This document shows positions 41,209 to 52,114 of a stretch of 64,000 nt of DNA, in pieces. Both the position numbers and the translations under genes were made by a program. How positions within the stretch are numbered: the first letter of the stretch is position 1; each line of letters starts with the position of its first letter. The notes beneath the pieces are model-generated. The model saw only the letters and a list, made by a program, of their open reading frames with translations, was not told the origin of the DNA and did not search any database. Source of the DNA: Takakia lepidozioides (Eukaryota; Streptophyta; Takakiopsida; Takakiales; Takakiaceae); the NCBI GenBank assembly GCA_030704615.1, contig CM060734.1:20894001-20958000 (forward strand), given 5' to 3'.

Positions 41209-43571
41209 TTACTGTTTGGGATTAGCAAACCTATGTGAGCGAGCACCCTTCTGACGGTGAGAGTCTCGTGAAGGACTTCGTGTGCGAGCCCGAGTCCTGT
41301 CACTGGCTGATGGAGATGATTGAGCACTACCTGGAAATGTTTGACCCTCCTTTGGCTGATAACGAGGTAACCTCTCAGGCATAGGAGATCCCCGTCGTTT
41401 CTTCTTTGCCATCTGAAGTGCATAGTCCTCTGCCATGTCAAAAGAGTCCTTTGAAGAAACAGTAGTATCAGAATCCTCGTCCCCCCTTAGGTGTTTTAAC
41501 GGCCGAACTTTAAGTGGAATCCTGTGTGGCATACAATGTGGTCCCACCATGTCTGGAAGTTTAAACTGTACAACTTGCTGTAAGCGCTTGCAAGCAAAAT
41601 TAGTGAATGCCCTGAACTCTTTATCCGTATAGGTGAGAGGTGTGCCTATGACTTTGGAACAGTGTAAGTATTTCCAGGCTTCATGTCCCTTAAAGAAAAT
41701 ATCCTTAGGGCCGAATTTCTGTGTTGTCAAATTGTTCCAAGCCGAATTAAACCATGAACGAAGTTGGGAATCCTTCTGCATCATAACTTTTGCATCATAT
41801 AGGTACATATGAGGTGGCACTGAAGGTAAGACCCAATGATCCCCACTGGAATAACTCAGAAATCGTGATTGCATCTTCTGCTGCTCAATGTGATAACGTG
41901 CTAGAAAACAAGCAGCATAGTATAATCCATAGCCCATGACAATACTAGGTACCTCCTTGGTCTTGGTATAGATGTACCCATGTACAACCTGGAAGCCAAT
42001 TAATTCCTTCAGCATGGTACCTGCCTCAGACCAGTACCTGGCAAAGTGATGATCCTCAATGGGTCGATTGTTCGGAAGAACCTTAGTCCGAGTTGCCTCC
42101 GGCAACCAAATGCGCATGATCTGGTAGTAATGTGCCAACGACTGCGGAGGACTAAATTCCTTCCAAGCCAAATCCAGCACAATGGGAATTTGGTTGAAGG
42201 GCATAATCATAGCCCGACTGTACTCCCGTGCAGTAGGAATCCTAGGTGGGTTAAAAGCAGCATCCCCCCATACCTAAGGCTGTGGTTTGGCTGTAGTAGC
42301 AACAGGGTCAGCTACATGCACAGGCACCTGCTGTGGTATTGGTACCACTGGCCCTTCTACCACTGGCATCTCCTGCACCCCCTGCGAAGACTGAAAAATT
42401 AGAGTCTTGGCATGTAAATAAGTAGCCATCAGCTGCTCCTCAGGAACAAAGATTCTCTTGTCAATATTTGAACTCAGGTCATCCACTTGAGTCTGCAGAA
42501 TTCCACATCCTCCTGTAGCTCCGCTATTCTACTATAGACATTGTCTATAGTAGTTGTGGCAATGTTCTGCACTTGCAATCTGAGCTCATTTATCTCGCCC
42601 TGGGTGAGCTTCCGTGGTGCTTTGCCTTCTACCGGCCCTTGTGCTAACCAGACCTGCATAAGGTGGTTATCCACCAAGTCCTGTGTGACACCCCTGAAAG
42701 TCTGCTCCTCCGTGAGTTTGTACACATCTAACTGTTGCTGCCTCCATGCGCTTCGCATGAGGTTCAACCAGGCCCGCATAGGCAGCAGCCTGATTATTGG
42801 CTTCCTTCCAAGCCTTGTTAGCCACAGAGAGTTCATTTCTATTGACCATGACCGTTTGTTGCAACTCCAGGATGTACCTCTCCTGGTCAGCCTCAACCTG
42901 TCTGTATTATTTGAAAGTATTCTCATTGCGACAGATTGTATCCTTCATATCAACAATGAGTTTCCCTTGCTCTATTATCTCAGCTTCTGCCCTCATACAT
43001 CTCTCTCCTTGTCTGTTAACTTCTAATGCAGTTTGCTCTAGAGCAGTTGTGAGTGTAGCACATTGTATGGTCATCTTTTGATGTACTGCCTCCAACTCTG
43101 TATGTAGTACGTTCACTTCTTGCAACTTGCCCTCATGCTTCACCTGCAATTGGTATAACTGTTGCTTATGTGCTTCATGCAACTTGTCCTGCTCGAGACC
43201 TGCTTCAATCAAATGTCCCTTGACCAACTGCAAGGCAGCCTTTGTGTCCTCCAACTCTTGCTGTAACTTGAGATTGACCTCCTCATCTACCTTGTTAGCA
43301 CACTCGGTGGCAATTTGAGCCTCAAACTCCTTCCTGAGTTCCTCCCTCAAAGCTGCCAATTGGGTAGACGGAACATGGGATTTCACATAAGTGCCCAACA
43401 AATTAAGTGTCCTGCTTATGGAACTCATAAGCATGGCCTGCTGGGGGTCATCATGGTGAACTTGCTGCTATTCTCCCTGATCCTCCATAGTGTGATGCTT
43501 CACCAACCATTCAGGCCATTGCCCCACCAGATCCTCTTCCTGAACCACCTCATCCACCACAGGTGCTGCAG
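41209..43571 (-). pseudogene. Extra ORF of element B, C-terminal part
   Basis: The C-terminal third (42,210-41,209) is uninterrupted and includes the stretch equivalent to the stop in element A (HCSKVIGTPLTY). Upstream pieces alternate between two frames near 42,480 and 42,915. A 402-bp coiled-coil region (42,951-43,352; FEAQIATECANKVDEEV, LQQELEDTKAALQLV) is present here but absent in A. The tail is basic with RS-like sequence (SRDSHRQKGARSHRF). The remainder of the ORF lies beyond element C at 50,552-52,114. Confidence 0.75.
43567..43571. other. Target-site duplication TGCAG, left side of element C
   Basis: TGCAG is repeated at 50,552-50,556. Element A has the uninterrupted counterpart GCTGCAGTGTCTTGACATTC, confirming the empty site. 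Confidence 0.95.
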
Positions 43572-44298
43572 TGTCGCGCACCCCACTTCGGTAAACTCCC
43601 CTTCAAGTCATAGTTACTCGCTTTGATGCGCGCGCCTGACTCCCAACCTGGCCGCCCGGGCCAACTTGGAGCTTCGGCTGCTCACCGGGACATAACGGTC
43701 CCCTTTCGCTTCCCTCTAAAACCCTCCACCTAATTGGGACTAGGAGAATTCCCTTTGGTAGATGGCAGTCCGGAACAGCTCCCCACTCTTTGGTCGCTTT
43801 CCGGCTCGCTCGCTTACTCACTAGCTTTTGGTCACCAACGGGCTTGCACCGTTCTTGGGGTTATTACTCCCTATATATACTTTTGTAGCTGTCCGCGGGG
43901 GTTTCACAACCAGCCATGCCATTTTATGGCGAACCACCACGAAGACCCTCGATTCCCGGTGGTGAGTCGCGGTGAGTCTTGGCCCGCTCACCACGGCCCC
44001 TATGGACCGTGATGAGTCCCAAGACTCCCCACAACTCCCACCACGAGGTCTCTGCCCCCATGGTGAGTCCTATGCCACCCCCACTAAGTCCCACTAAGCT
44101 ACCACCACCCCTTGTGGAGCCACCCCCACCGCAACCCGGTGTGCGGGGCTCCACCTAGTGAGCGCCTCCGCTTCCCTGAGTGCCTTGGGCACTCAAGGGT
44201 GCCTCAGCCCCCCATACCTATCGCTGCCGCTGCCCCCACCATAGGGGCAGCCCCTCATGTGTCCCGACCCACTGCCCTCAAGGCAAAGGGCCGCGACA
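43572..44298 (-). repeat. 3' LTR of element C (727 bp)
   Basis: It is nearly identical to 49,825-50,551. Differences seen include CGGCTCGC/TGGCTCGC, TTCTTGGGGTTATTA/TTCTCGGGGTTACTA and ACCACGGCC/ACCACAGCC. A TATATATA stretch near 43,871-43,880 could be part of the promoter. Confidence 0.95.
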
Positions 44299-45204
44299 CA
44301 CACCCCTACCAACAGGGAGTCGATGTCCTCATCGACTTTTCCATTTTGTAGAAACGAACATCCAAGTTGTGGCGTCCCACATCAAGGAGTTTGTTTCTGT
44401 ACCATGGCGTCCCATGGCAAAGAACCAAACCCCACACTTGACTCTACTCTCCACTAGCTAGTTCGGCCGACTTCCTCCAAGTCCCGGCCAAGGGTGAAGC
44501 CTCTCCAGCTCCTCCCAGTGCACTCTTCTTGGCCTACTTCAAGGTCAAGGAACGATCCTCCCCGAGGATCAAATTGCCTTACTGCAACAACATTGCTTGC
44601 GATCGCTCATGATGCCGCTTTTGGCATCACCTTGAGCAAGGGTTCACCTGGAACCCTCTTTGACTAGGAAGATAACCTTGAACCAACCGTGCGCCCCAAT
44701 CACTACAATTGGGTCCGCCTTGGAATGCTGGCCTGAAGTACGGGAACACGCCGAAGCCGCACTACGACTTCGTCCCGAGGTTACACGATTATAGTACGTG
44801 AACGGAAGCACGTAGCTTCCGCGTTAGCCCGCACTACAAGGCAACCCCCTCGGTAGCGCAGTTATAGTACGCGCATGCGCCAGGTGCGCACTAGCACGTG
44901 AACTCCCAAAAAAGGCGCAAGTTTCCTTGCCCCTTGGATGGAAGTCACCCGATTTCGGCACTGCGCAAACACACGATTAACCCAATTTACCTCTCCCACT
45001 TTTGTAAGCTAGCATGTATTCTACACACTAGCCAACCACACCATGCATCACCATTCCAAACACAATAGGACGCACAATATTTGGAACCCATTTCCTTTAT
45101 AACAAATTTTTGTACAATACAAGTTTTTGCAATCGGATTCCTGAGCTAGCTAAACCGGGCTAAGCATGCATTTCCTCCCCCACGCTCCAAGGTTGATGTC
45201 CCCA
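44299..45204. other. 3' untranslated region of element C
   Basis: The 906 bp between the integrase stop and the 3' LTR have no coding signal. The purine-rich GGTAGGGGTGTG (minus strand, 44,299-44,310) next to the LTR is the candidate polypurine tract. Confidence 0.65.
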
Positions 45205-46767
45205 TCAACGCTTCTTCCGCTTTTGAGGTCGCCCTTCGAAAGTTGCAACCGCCTCGGATGCGTTTCCCATTTCTGAGGCACGCACCCAAGATGCCTCCAC
45301 ATGATGATAGCCCTTCCATTTGACGAGATACTCCGTTTCTCGGTTCCTGAACCTCCTCGACTTAAGTATTGCCTCCACCTCGTACTCAGGTTCATTTTCA
45401 TGATCCAACAGCATAGGTGGCGGACGCAACACTTGATGCCGATTCGGACGCGCTTCATCTTTGAAGTAAGGCTTCAAAAGGGAGACATGGAATACTGGGT
45501 GCACCTTGCTGTTTGCCGGCAGCTCCAATTCATACACATCCTCATTCATAACCTTCCGAATGCGAAAGGGTCCCGCATACGGAGGCACGAACTTCGGACT
45601 CACTTCCGGGAGTAGTCGGAAATTCTTGATGTTCAACCAGACCTCTGTGCCTGCCTCAAACTTCACTTCCCTCCGCTTCCGATTCGCCTGCCTTTCATAC
45701 CGTTTCCTAGCTTTGGCAATATTGTACTTTGCGAGCTTCAACAAACGCTCGTGTTCTTCCAGTACCGCCGCTACTGCCGGTTCCTCAACGTCCTGGGCGG
45801 CCCAACTTGTCGGCACCAGAGGTGCTTTTCCATAGACCAACACGAAAGGGGAAACTCCCGTTGCGGAGTGTTCTGTGTTATTATAACAGAACTCTGCCGC
45901 GTCTAAGTGTTCCATCCAGTCTGATTGGTCTGCCGACACGTAATTCCGCAAGAATTGCTTCACTACGGAATTCACTCTTTCCGTTTGGCCGTCCGTCGTA
46001 GGTCGGAAGGCGGTGCTCATCTTCAGCCTCGTCCCCATCTTCTTCCAAAGTGCTCTCCAGAATTTACTCGTAAACTTTGGATCGCGGTCCGAGACAATAT
46101 CCTTCGGGACTCCATGATGCTTTAAGACGTGGGCGAAGTAAAGTCGCCCTGTCTCCTGCGCCGTTGCCGTCTCCTTGGTGGGGATGAAATGGCCCATTTT
46201 ACTGAACCTATCTACCACCACCATGATTGCATCGAATCCTTTTGACAGCGGCATAGCAGTCATGAAATCCATCGAGACGCTTTCCCAAGTCCCCTCTGGA
46301 ATCGGCAAGGGTTGTAACAGCCCCGCTTGCTTTTTGTACTCGCTCCGGTTTTGTTGGCATGTGGTGCATGTCTTGACATACTCCTCTGCCTCCTCCCTCA
46401 GTTTGGGCCAGAAATACTCTTTCTTCAAGAGTGCCGCAGTGCGCTTGGCTCCACCGTGGCCCGCAAGCGGGCTATCATGGCATTCTCTCAAGAGACTATC
46501 CCTGATCCCTCCCTTCGGCACGTAGAGACGCTTTTGCTTGTACCGGAGCAGTCCATTTTGCAAGTGGAACTGCGATTTAACCCCCATCCTCAAGTCCTGC
46601 ATCACGGACTTTGCCAGCTCATCCTTCCGACAAGCCTTCCGGATCTTCCTTTGGAGTGCCGTCTCGCCCTTGTACACCAACAAGAGCTGCTGCTTTCTAC
46701 TTAAAGCATCGGCCACCACATTGTCCCGTCCCGGTTTGTACTGGATATCCATGTCAAACACTGCCAA
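45205..46767 (-). CDS. Integrase with chromodomain, element C
   Basis: The frame starts in the RNase H tail (FDMDIQYKPGRDNVVADALS) and covers the HHCC zinc region (HDSPLAGHGGAKRTAALL ... CTTCQQNR) and the DDE core: D in SMDFMTAMP, D in VSDRDPKFTS, E in TDGQTERVN. The GPY/F module is PPYAGPFRI. The C-terminus has a chromodomain, YEVEAILKSRRFRNRETEYL then VKWKGYHHVEASW, with the aromatic residues that bind methylated histone tails. This steers insertion towards heterochromatin in chromoviruses. The 520-residue frame is unbroken and ends RPQKRKKR. Confidence 0.92.
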   Translation of the reverse strand: MAVFDMDIQYKPGRDNVVADALSRKQQLLLVYKGETALQRKIRKACRKDELAKSVMQDLRMGVKSQFHLQNGLLRYKQKRLYVPKGGIRDSLLRECHDSPLAGHGGAKRTAALLKKEYFWPKLREEAEEYVKTCTTCQQNRSEYKKQAGLLQPLPIPEGTWESVSMDFMTAMPLSKGFDAIMVVVDRFSKMGHFIPTKETATAQETGRLYFAHVLKHHGVPKDIVSDRDPKFTSKFWRALWKKMGTRLKMSTAFRPTTDGQTERVNSVVKQFLRNYVSADQSDWMEHLDAAEFCYNNTEHSATGVSPFVLVYGKAPLVPTSWAAQDVEEPAVAAVLEEHERLLKLAKYNIAKARKRYERQANRKRREVKFEAGTEVWLNIKNFRLLPEVSPKFVPPYAGPFRIRKVMNEDVYELELPANSKVHPVFHVSLLKPYFKDEARPNRHQVLRPPPMLLDHENEPEYEVEAILKSRRFRNRETEYLVKWKGYHHVEASWVRASEMGNASEAVATFEGRPQKRKKR

Positions 46768-46785
46768 AGTATCTTGCCACCTAAG

Positions 46786-47340
46786 TTATTTTGGGGACAA
46801 CTTGGGCTGCGTGGCAAAATACTTCGCCGTGACATTGTCCGTGAACACCTTCACTGGGTTGGAACCAACATAGTGGCGCCAGAGCTCAAGGCAATGCACC
46901 ACCGCCTTCATCTTTTTTTCGTGCGTCGGCCACCGTCGCTCCACTTCATTCAGTTTCTTACTTTCGTAAGCCACTGGACGTCCATCTTGCATAAGTACAC
47001 CCCCAATCGCAAAGTCCGATGCATCTGTATGAATCTCAAATGGACGATCGAACTCCGGGATTTTCAAGACTGGAGCTTCCGCCATCCGCTACTTCAATTC
47101 AGCAAAAGCTTGGCCACAAAAGGTGTTCCATGCCCAGACTTTAGATTTACACAGAAGGTCTGACAGCGGCCCCGCAATCTTGGCAAAATTTCTCACATAC
47201 TTCCGGTAATAGGAGGCGAGTCCTAGGAAGGATCGCACTCCCGGGACCGAAGTCGGAGGCTCCCAGTCCAAGATCGCCCTCACCTTTTTGTCATCCATTT
47301 TGATCCCATCCTGTGTAATCACATGCCCCAAGAACTCCAC
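46786..47340 (-). pseudogene. RT thumb and RNase H of element C
   Basis: The frame gives EFLGHVITQDGIKMDDKKV, RSFLGLASYYRKYVRNFAKI, then after TAG at 47,089-47,091 FEIHTDASDFAIGGVLMQ and TDNVTAKYF. DAS, the E of HEKKMKAVVH and TDN are the RNase H acidic landmarks. A TAA at 46,786-46,788 separates it from integrase. All pieces are in the frame of RT and integrase. Confidence 0.88.
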
Positions 47341-47391
47341 TTTTGTGACCCCGAATTTGCACTTTGAAGCTTTGGCATACAGCTTCCCTTC

Positions 47392-48750
47392 TCACAATTT
47401 TTGGAACACCCTTTTGAGGTGCTCCAGGTGCTCCTCCTTTGTTTTTGAGTACACCAAGATGTCGTCGATGTACACGATCACAAAGTCATCCAACCACTCC
47501 TGGAAAAGGTTGTTCATCAGCGTGCTAAATGTCGCTGGTGCATTGGTGAGCCCAAAAGGCATCACCAAGAACTCATATGAACCATACCTTGTCTTGCACG
47601 CGGTCTTCTCCTCATCTCCTTCCGCCACCCAAATTTGGTGATAGCCGGAGCGCAAGTCGATCCGGCTGAAATACTTCGCTCCTGCCAACCGATCGAAGAG
47701 GTCGTCGATCCTCGGCAAAGGGTACCGGTTTTTGATAGTCACCTTATTCAGAGCCCTGTAATCGACACACATCCGCAGCGTCCCATCCTTCTTGTCTGCG
47801 AATAGCACCGGGGCTCCGTAAGGTGACTTACTCGACCGGATGTACCCCTTTGACATTAGATCCTTGAGCTGAGTCTTCAGCTCGACCAACTCTCTGTGGC
47901 TCAACCGGTAGGGCGCCTTGGCAGGCGGTTCCGATCCCGGTATCACCTCAATCTTGTGGTCAACTCCTCTTCGCGGTGGCAAGCCGCTTGGTAAATCCTC
48001 CGGCATCACATCCTGGTATTTCTCCAAAATCCCCTTGATCCAATCTGGGCTCGGTTCCCCATCGCCTTCTCCTTTCACTTCTCTAATGTAAAGCAAAAAC
48101 TGGGGCTCGTGTGCCTCCTCCACGGCCCACTCCTTTGCTGATAGAAGGTTTATTCGCCCTCCCACGGATTTGGGCGTTTCAGAAACTCGTAAAACCTCGC
48201 CACCATTCCCACATGGCAGCGTGACTACTCTCTTGCGGCCATCTATGACCGCTCCGGATTTGCTCAAAAAGGTCATCCCCAAAATGAGATCCACTCCATC
48301 GATCTCGCAGATGGTGAAGTTCTCACGTCCCTCCCAACTCCCCAGTTGAAGAGGAACATCAATCGCCAACCTTGTCGCCAACTGTGGTTCTCCTTTGGCA
48401 GAACGCACCTCAATAGAGGCCCCAACGTCACTTGTCGGGAGTCCCAGCTTTTGTGCCGTTGCCGGTGTCATGAAGGAATGCGACGCTCCTGTGTCCACCA
48501 ACAACGACACATTAGTTCCGGATATTATCCCATCCACGAACAATAACTGACTCCCTTTTCGTAAGGTGCCAGTTTCCTGATACAACTCACAAGAAAATTT
48601 GCCTACCTTGCAAGTCCTGGCGACCACCGCTTCCACCAAGCGACTGATGGTATCTTCCGACAACTCCGTGGTCGCCCGAGTCATGTTCAATTGTTGGGGC
48701 TTCGTGCACTTCTTGGCCATGTGCCCGGGCTCCCCGCAATTGAAACACAC
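47392..48750 (-). CDS. Zinc knuckle, protease and reverse transcriptase of element C
   Basis: The frame starts at the gag zinc knuckle [14 protein letters not shown] (CCHC), runs through the protease ([23 protein letters not shown]) and into [65 protein letters not shown] and the active site [13 protein letters not shown]. It stops at TGA 47,392-47,394, where the next codon would continue the thumb. It lies in a different frame from the upstream gag, so gag and pol are separated by a frame change near 48,840. Confidence 0.92.
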   Translation of the reverse strand: MCFNCGEPGHMAKKCTKPQQLNMTRATTELSEDTISRLVEAVVARTCKVGKFSCELYQETGTLRKGSQLLFVDGIISGTNVSLLVDTGASHSFMTPATAQKLGLPTSDVGASIEVRSAKGEPQLATRLAIDVPLQLGSWEGRENFTICEIDGVDLILGMTFLSKSGAVIDGRKRVVTLPCGNGGEVLRVSETPKSVGGRINLLSAKEWAVEEAHEPQFLLYIREVKGEGDGEPSPDWIKGILEKYQDVMPEDLPSGLPPRRGVDHKIEVIPGSEPPAKAPYRLSHRELVELKTQLKDLMSKGYIRSSKSPYGAPVLFADKKDGTLRMCVDYRALNKVTIKNRYPLPRIDDLFDRLAGAKYFSRIDLRSGYHQIWVAEGDEEKTACKTRYGSYEFLVMPFGLTNAPATFSTLMNNLFQEWLDDFVIVYIDDILVYSKTKEEHLEHLKRVFQKL

Positions 48751-49859
48751 TCCATCAAAGGTCGCCTTCTGTCCGCCATAAGCCGCTCCACCCGCTTTTC
48801 CTTTCGAAGCACCGGGTGCCGCCTTGACGTGTGAAGGCCCTCCCTTCGATTTCCACGTGCCATTTTTGCTGCGCGTGGCCTATCCCACTTCTTTTCCGGT
48901 CGGAAGGAGTCACCTTCCCGCCGAATCTTCTTGTGGTTCAGCTCCGTACGGCCTTGTCTTTCACCCCTAGGGACATCCAAGAAACATTCAGCCCTCTCAA
49001 TTGCCTCGTTCAAAGTCTTGGGTGGCTTCTCCTCCAACTTCCGCCTGGCCCATGGGGCCAGTCCCGCCACAAAGTTGAAGACCATTTCTGGTTCTGCCAT
49101 GTCCGCGACTTCGAGCAACAGCACATTGAAAGCCTGGACATACCCCCGAATGTCATCTGTTTGCTTCAAATTCCTCATCTTGTCCCGGGCAAGCCAGGAC
49201 GCGTTGAGGGGCACAAACTGTCTCTTCAACAATTCCTTGAACCCACTCCAGTTCAAGGTTTCTGGACTTGGACCTCGGTCGTGAAGGCGTTTCTGCCACC
49301 ATTGTTGAGCATAGCCCCTCAAATAGGTGGGAGCCACTTCCACCCGATCCTCGTCACTCAACTTGGCCGCCCGGAAGTACTGCTCTAGCTCCAAGAGCTA
49401 GGTGTTGAGTGCCTTCCAATTTCGGACGCCCTCGAAGGTGCCGGGTTCCTTAGGCTTCACCTTAAACTTTGCCTTAGCGGAAGTGGCATTAGCCGCCTTC
49501 AACACGTCTTTCAACGTCCCGCCAAATTGCGCCAACAACCCTTCCCAAAAGGCTGCCGGCATGGGAGGCATCTCTTGGTTTGTCGGAGCTCTCAAGGATT
49601 CCTCGGGCTCCGACTCCTCGGATTCCTCCCGCTCTTGGGCGGCCTCGTTTTCGGAAACATGCATCGCTTCCTCAAACGGCCGCCTCGGTGACACGCCGCC
49701 CCCATTGGGCTCACCGGGATCATCATCTTTTGGGCCGTTCCGCTTTCGCTTCGGCTTGCCCGACCCCATGATGAGGCCAATCCCAGGGACGATCGCGTAT
49801 TGAACTCTAAGCTCTGATACCAAGTGTCGCGCACCCCACTTCGGTAAACTCCCCTTCAA
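48687..49859 (-). pseudogene. Gag of element C
   Basis: The N-terminal part starts just after the primer site (KPKRKRNGPKDDD, acidic linker, FWEGLLAQFGGTLKDVLKAA) and ends at TAG 49,398-49,400. The same frame continues with the retrotransposon gag core (LEQYFRAAKLSDEDRV, GYAQQWWQKRLHD, FVPLNASWLARDKMRNLKQT, FVAGLAPWARRKLEE). Coding character leaves this frame near 48,840. The TAG replaces what should be a sense codon between ALNT and LLELEQYF; related element D carries the same TAG. Confidence 0.85.
49811..49822 (-). other. Primer-binding site for initiator tRNA-Met, element C
   Basis: TGGTATCAGAGC on the minus strand, two bases after the 5' LTR, is the standard site complementary to the 3' end of plant initiator tRNA-Met. 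Confidence 0.95.
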
Positions 49860-50551
49860 GTCATAGTTACTCGCTTTGATGCGCGCGCCTGACTCCCAAC
49901 CTGGCCGCCCGGGCCAACTTGGAGCTTCGGCTGCTCACCGGGACATAACGGTCCCCTTTCGCTTCCCTCTAAAACCCTCCACCTAATTGGGACTAGGAGA
50001 ATTCCCTTTGGTAGATGGCAGTCCGGAACAGCTCCCCACTCTTTGGTCGCTTTCTGGCTCGCTCGCTTACTCACTAGCTTTTGGTCACCAACGGGCTTGC
50101 ACCGTTCTCGGGGTTACTACTCCCTATATATACTTCTGTAGCTGTCCGCGGGGGTTTCACAACCAGCCATGCCATTTTATGGCGAACCACCACGAAGACC
50201 CTCGATTCCCGGTGGTGAGTCGCGGTGAGTCTTGGCCCGCTCACCACAGCCCCTATGGACCGTGATGAGTCCCAAGACTCCCCACAACTCCCACCACGAG
50301 GTCTCTGCCCCCATGGTGAGTCCTATGCCACCCCCACTAAGTCCCACTAAGCTACCACCACCCCTTGTGGAGCCACCCCCACCGCAACCCGGTGTGCGGG
50401 GCTCCACCTAGTGAGCGCCTCCGCTTCCCTGAGTGCCTTGGGCACTCAAGGGTGCCTCAGCCCCCCATACCTATTGCTGCCGTTGCCCCCACCATAGGGG
50501 CAGCCCCTCATGTGTCCCGACCCACTGCCCTCAAGGCAAAGGGCCGCGACA
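49825..50551 (-). repeat. 5' LTR of element C (727 bp)
   Basis: It has the same length as the 3' LTR, with TG...CA ends, adjoining the primer site on one side and TGCAG target duplication on the other. Confidence 0.95.
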
Positions 50552-52114
50552 TGCAGTGTCCTTATATTCTACCTCTGGTACCTCCGTCACAGGTGTGGGT
50601 ATTACATGCACAGCAGGGATTTCCCTGGACAAATTTTGCACCTCTAGAACCATTGATTCCCTTACCAAGCCAGAGTTTTCATAGAGAAGGTCACCCTTCT
50701 CAATTTCTGCCACGACCTGCTCTGTAGTGGGAATGTCCAACCTTTCTCCGTCCAGAGCAATTGGGGGTGGTGCCACAGTATGTTCTAACTGTGGAACCTC
50801 TGAGGCAACTGAATCAACTGGTACCGAAGTGACTTCTTCCTCCCTCTCCAAAGGCCGTGCTTCCAATAATAACAGCCCTTTGTGCTGCTGTGTCCCATCC
50901 TGCACAAGAGCTTGGGAAACATCATCTTGCGGTTTCCGTGAAGCTAGTGGATCTGCCACTACAGTCATACCCCACTTCTGTCTCTTAGACTGGTGTTGCC
51001 CTGCCAGTCCACCCTCACTATGTGAAGAGCCCTGCTCTTCAATTGCAGTGGTTACTGCCTCAAACACTCTCATTTCCTTACGTTCCCGAGTATCAAGTAT
51101 GCAAGAGTCAAGAATGATTTGGGCAATGATTGGACCAGACACAATGATCGGAGACTTAGCAGCAGTGCCTTGTAATCTCTTCATCTCGTCCACCAGACCA
51201 TTGTACATTAACTCTGCCCAAGCTACATCCTCTCCCCTCAAAGCTTTCAGGATCTCCTCTATGAATGACCTGCTCAAATATTGTTGGTTATGTTTCATGG
51301 CAAACAGAACGTTCAATATTTGGCCAACTTCTCTGAGCCCTGGGTACTCGGCTTTGGTACAAGCGTAACCTTGAGTCTTAAAGAAACTGCCTTCTTGGAA
51401 CAAATTCCCTATCTGCAATCTTGCCCTGTGCTCATCCACATCCACATGACCTGATGGCAAATCAAACAATTGCTGCAAGTACTGGGGAGTAATTTCTATA
51501 TCTACTCCCCTCACCTGGGTAACTCCCGTCCGAGGCTCAAAGTTCTAAAGAAATTGAATCATATACTGCCGATGATGCAAGGACCAGTCCTTGCGTAGCA
51601 GCCCCTCCAATCGCAACTCCCTCAGTAGCTGCACTGCCTGCGGTGTAGCAATTGTTTGCTTCTGCAGAATCGTGGTGCTCTTCACCCTGATATCCTCCAT
51701 TCCCCTTGCTCTCTTCATTCTAGACAAACAAAAAGGCCTTGTTTGAAATAGCTGAAGGAAAGCTTGCAGGGCACAAAGCATAAAGGTATGGTTGGCACAG
51801 AATGGAACAGGTAAGTGCGTGTAAGCCTGTGGGGCTTACAAGTATCGAGTGAGAGAAAATGTACTCTCAATTTGTCCGTCCTTGCGCCACTGCGTGAGAA
51901 GTAAAGCGAGTGTGTAATCCGTTACATCCGCCATAGCTACAAAGCTAGTGCATTGATTGCCCCTCCCGTCAAGACACTGGCTAATCGGAGCCACCCCGAC
52001 TCTTCCGCTCATAACACTTCCTATTTCTTGTTCTTGTTTCTTGGAGGGAACCACCTGCATGTAATTCTCACTCCTGATTGGCTGTTGCCTGCTTAGGTAA
52101 CTTCTTAATTCCAC
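50552..52114 (-). pseudogene. Extra ORF of element B, N-terminal part
   Basis: A single frame from 52,114 to 50,552 has stops only at 51,836, just below 51,784 and at 51,545. It contains the domain ITPQYLQQLFDLPSGHVDVD, LREVGQILNVLFAMKHN, SRSFIEEILKALRGEDVAWA and MYNGLVDEMKRLQG, then a basic nuclear-signal-like QSKRQKWG and an acidic linker. Element A has the same order with different stops. The first about 15 codons overlap the end of the integrase ORF in another frame. Confidence 0.75.

Larger units (their letters stand above)
43572..50551 (-). mobile_element. Element C: chromovirus (Ty3 with chromodomain), nested in B
   Basis: The element is 6,980 bp, on the minus strand, with two 727-bp LTRs beginning TGTCGCGG and ending GCGACA, a perfect 12-base tRNA-iMet primer site, a TGCAG target duplication, gag, protease, RT, RNase H, and integrase with a chromodomain. 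The pol frame is continuous except for point nonsense codons near 47,392, 47,089 and 46,786. By eye the LTRs differ at about seven positions, which means a recent insertion. Confidence 0.95.
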
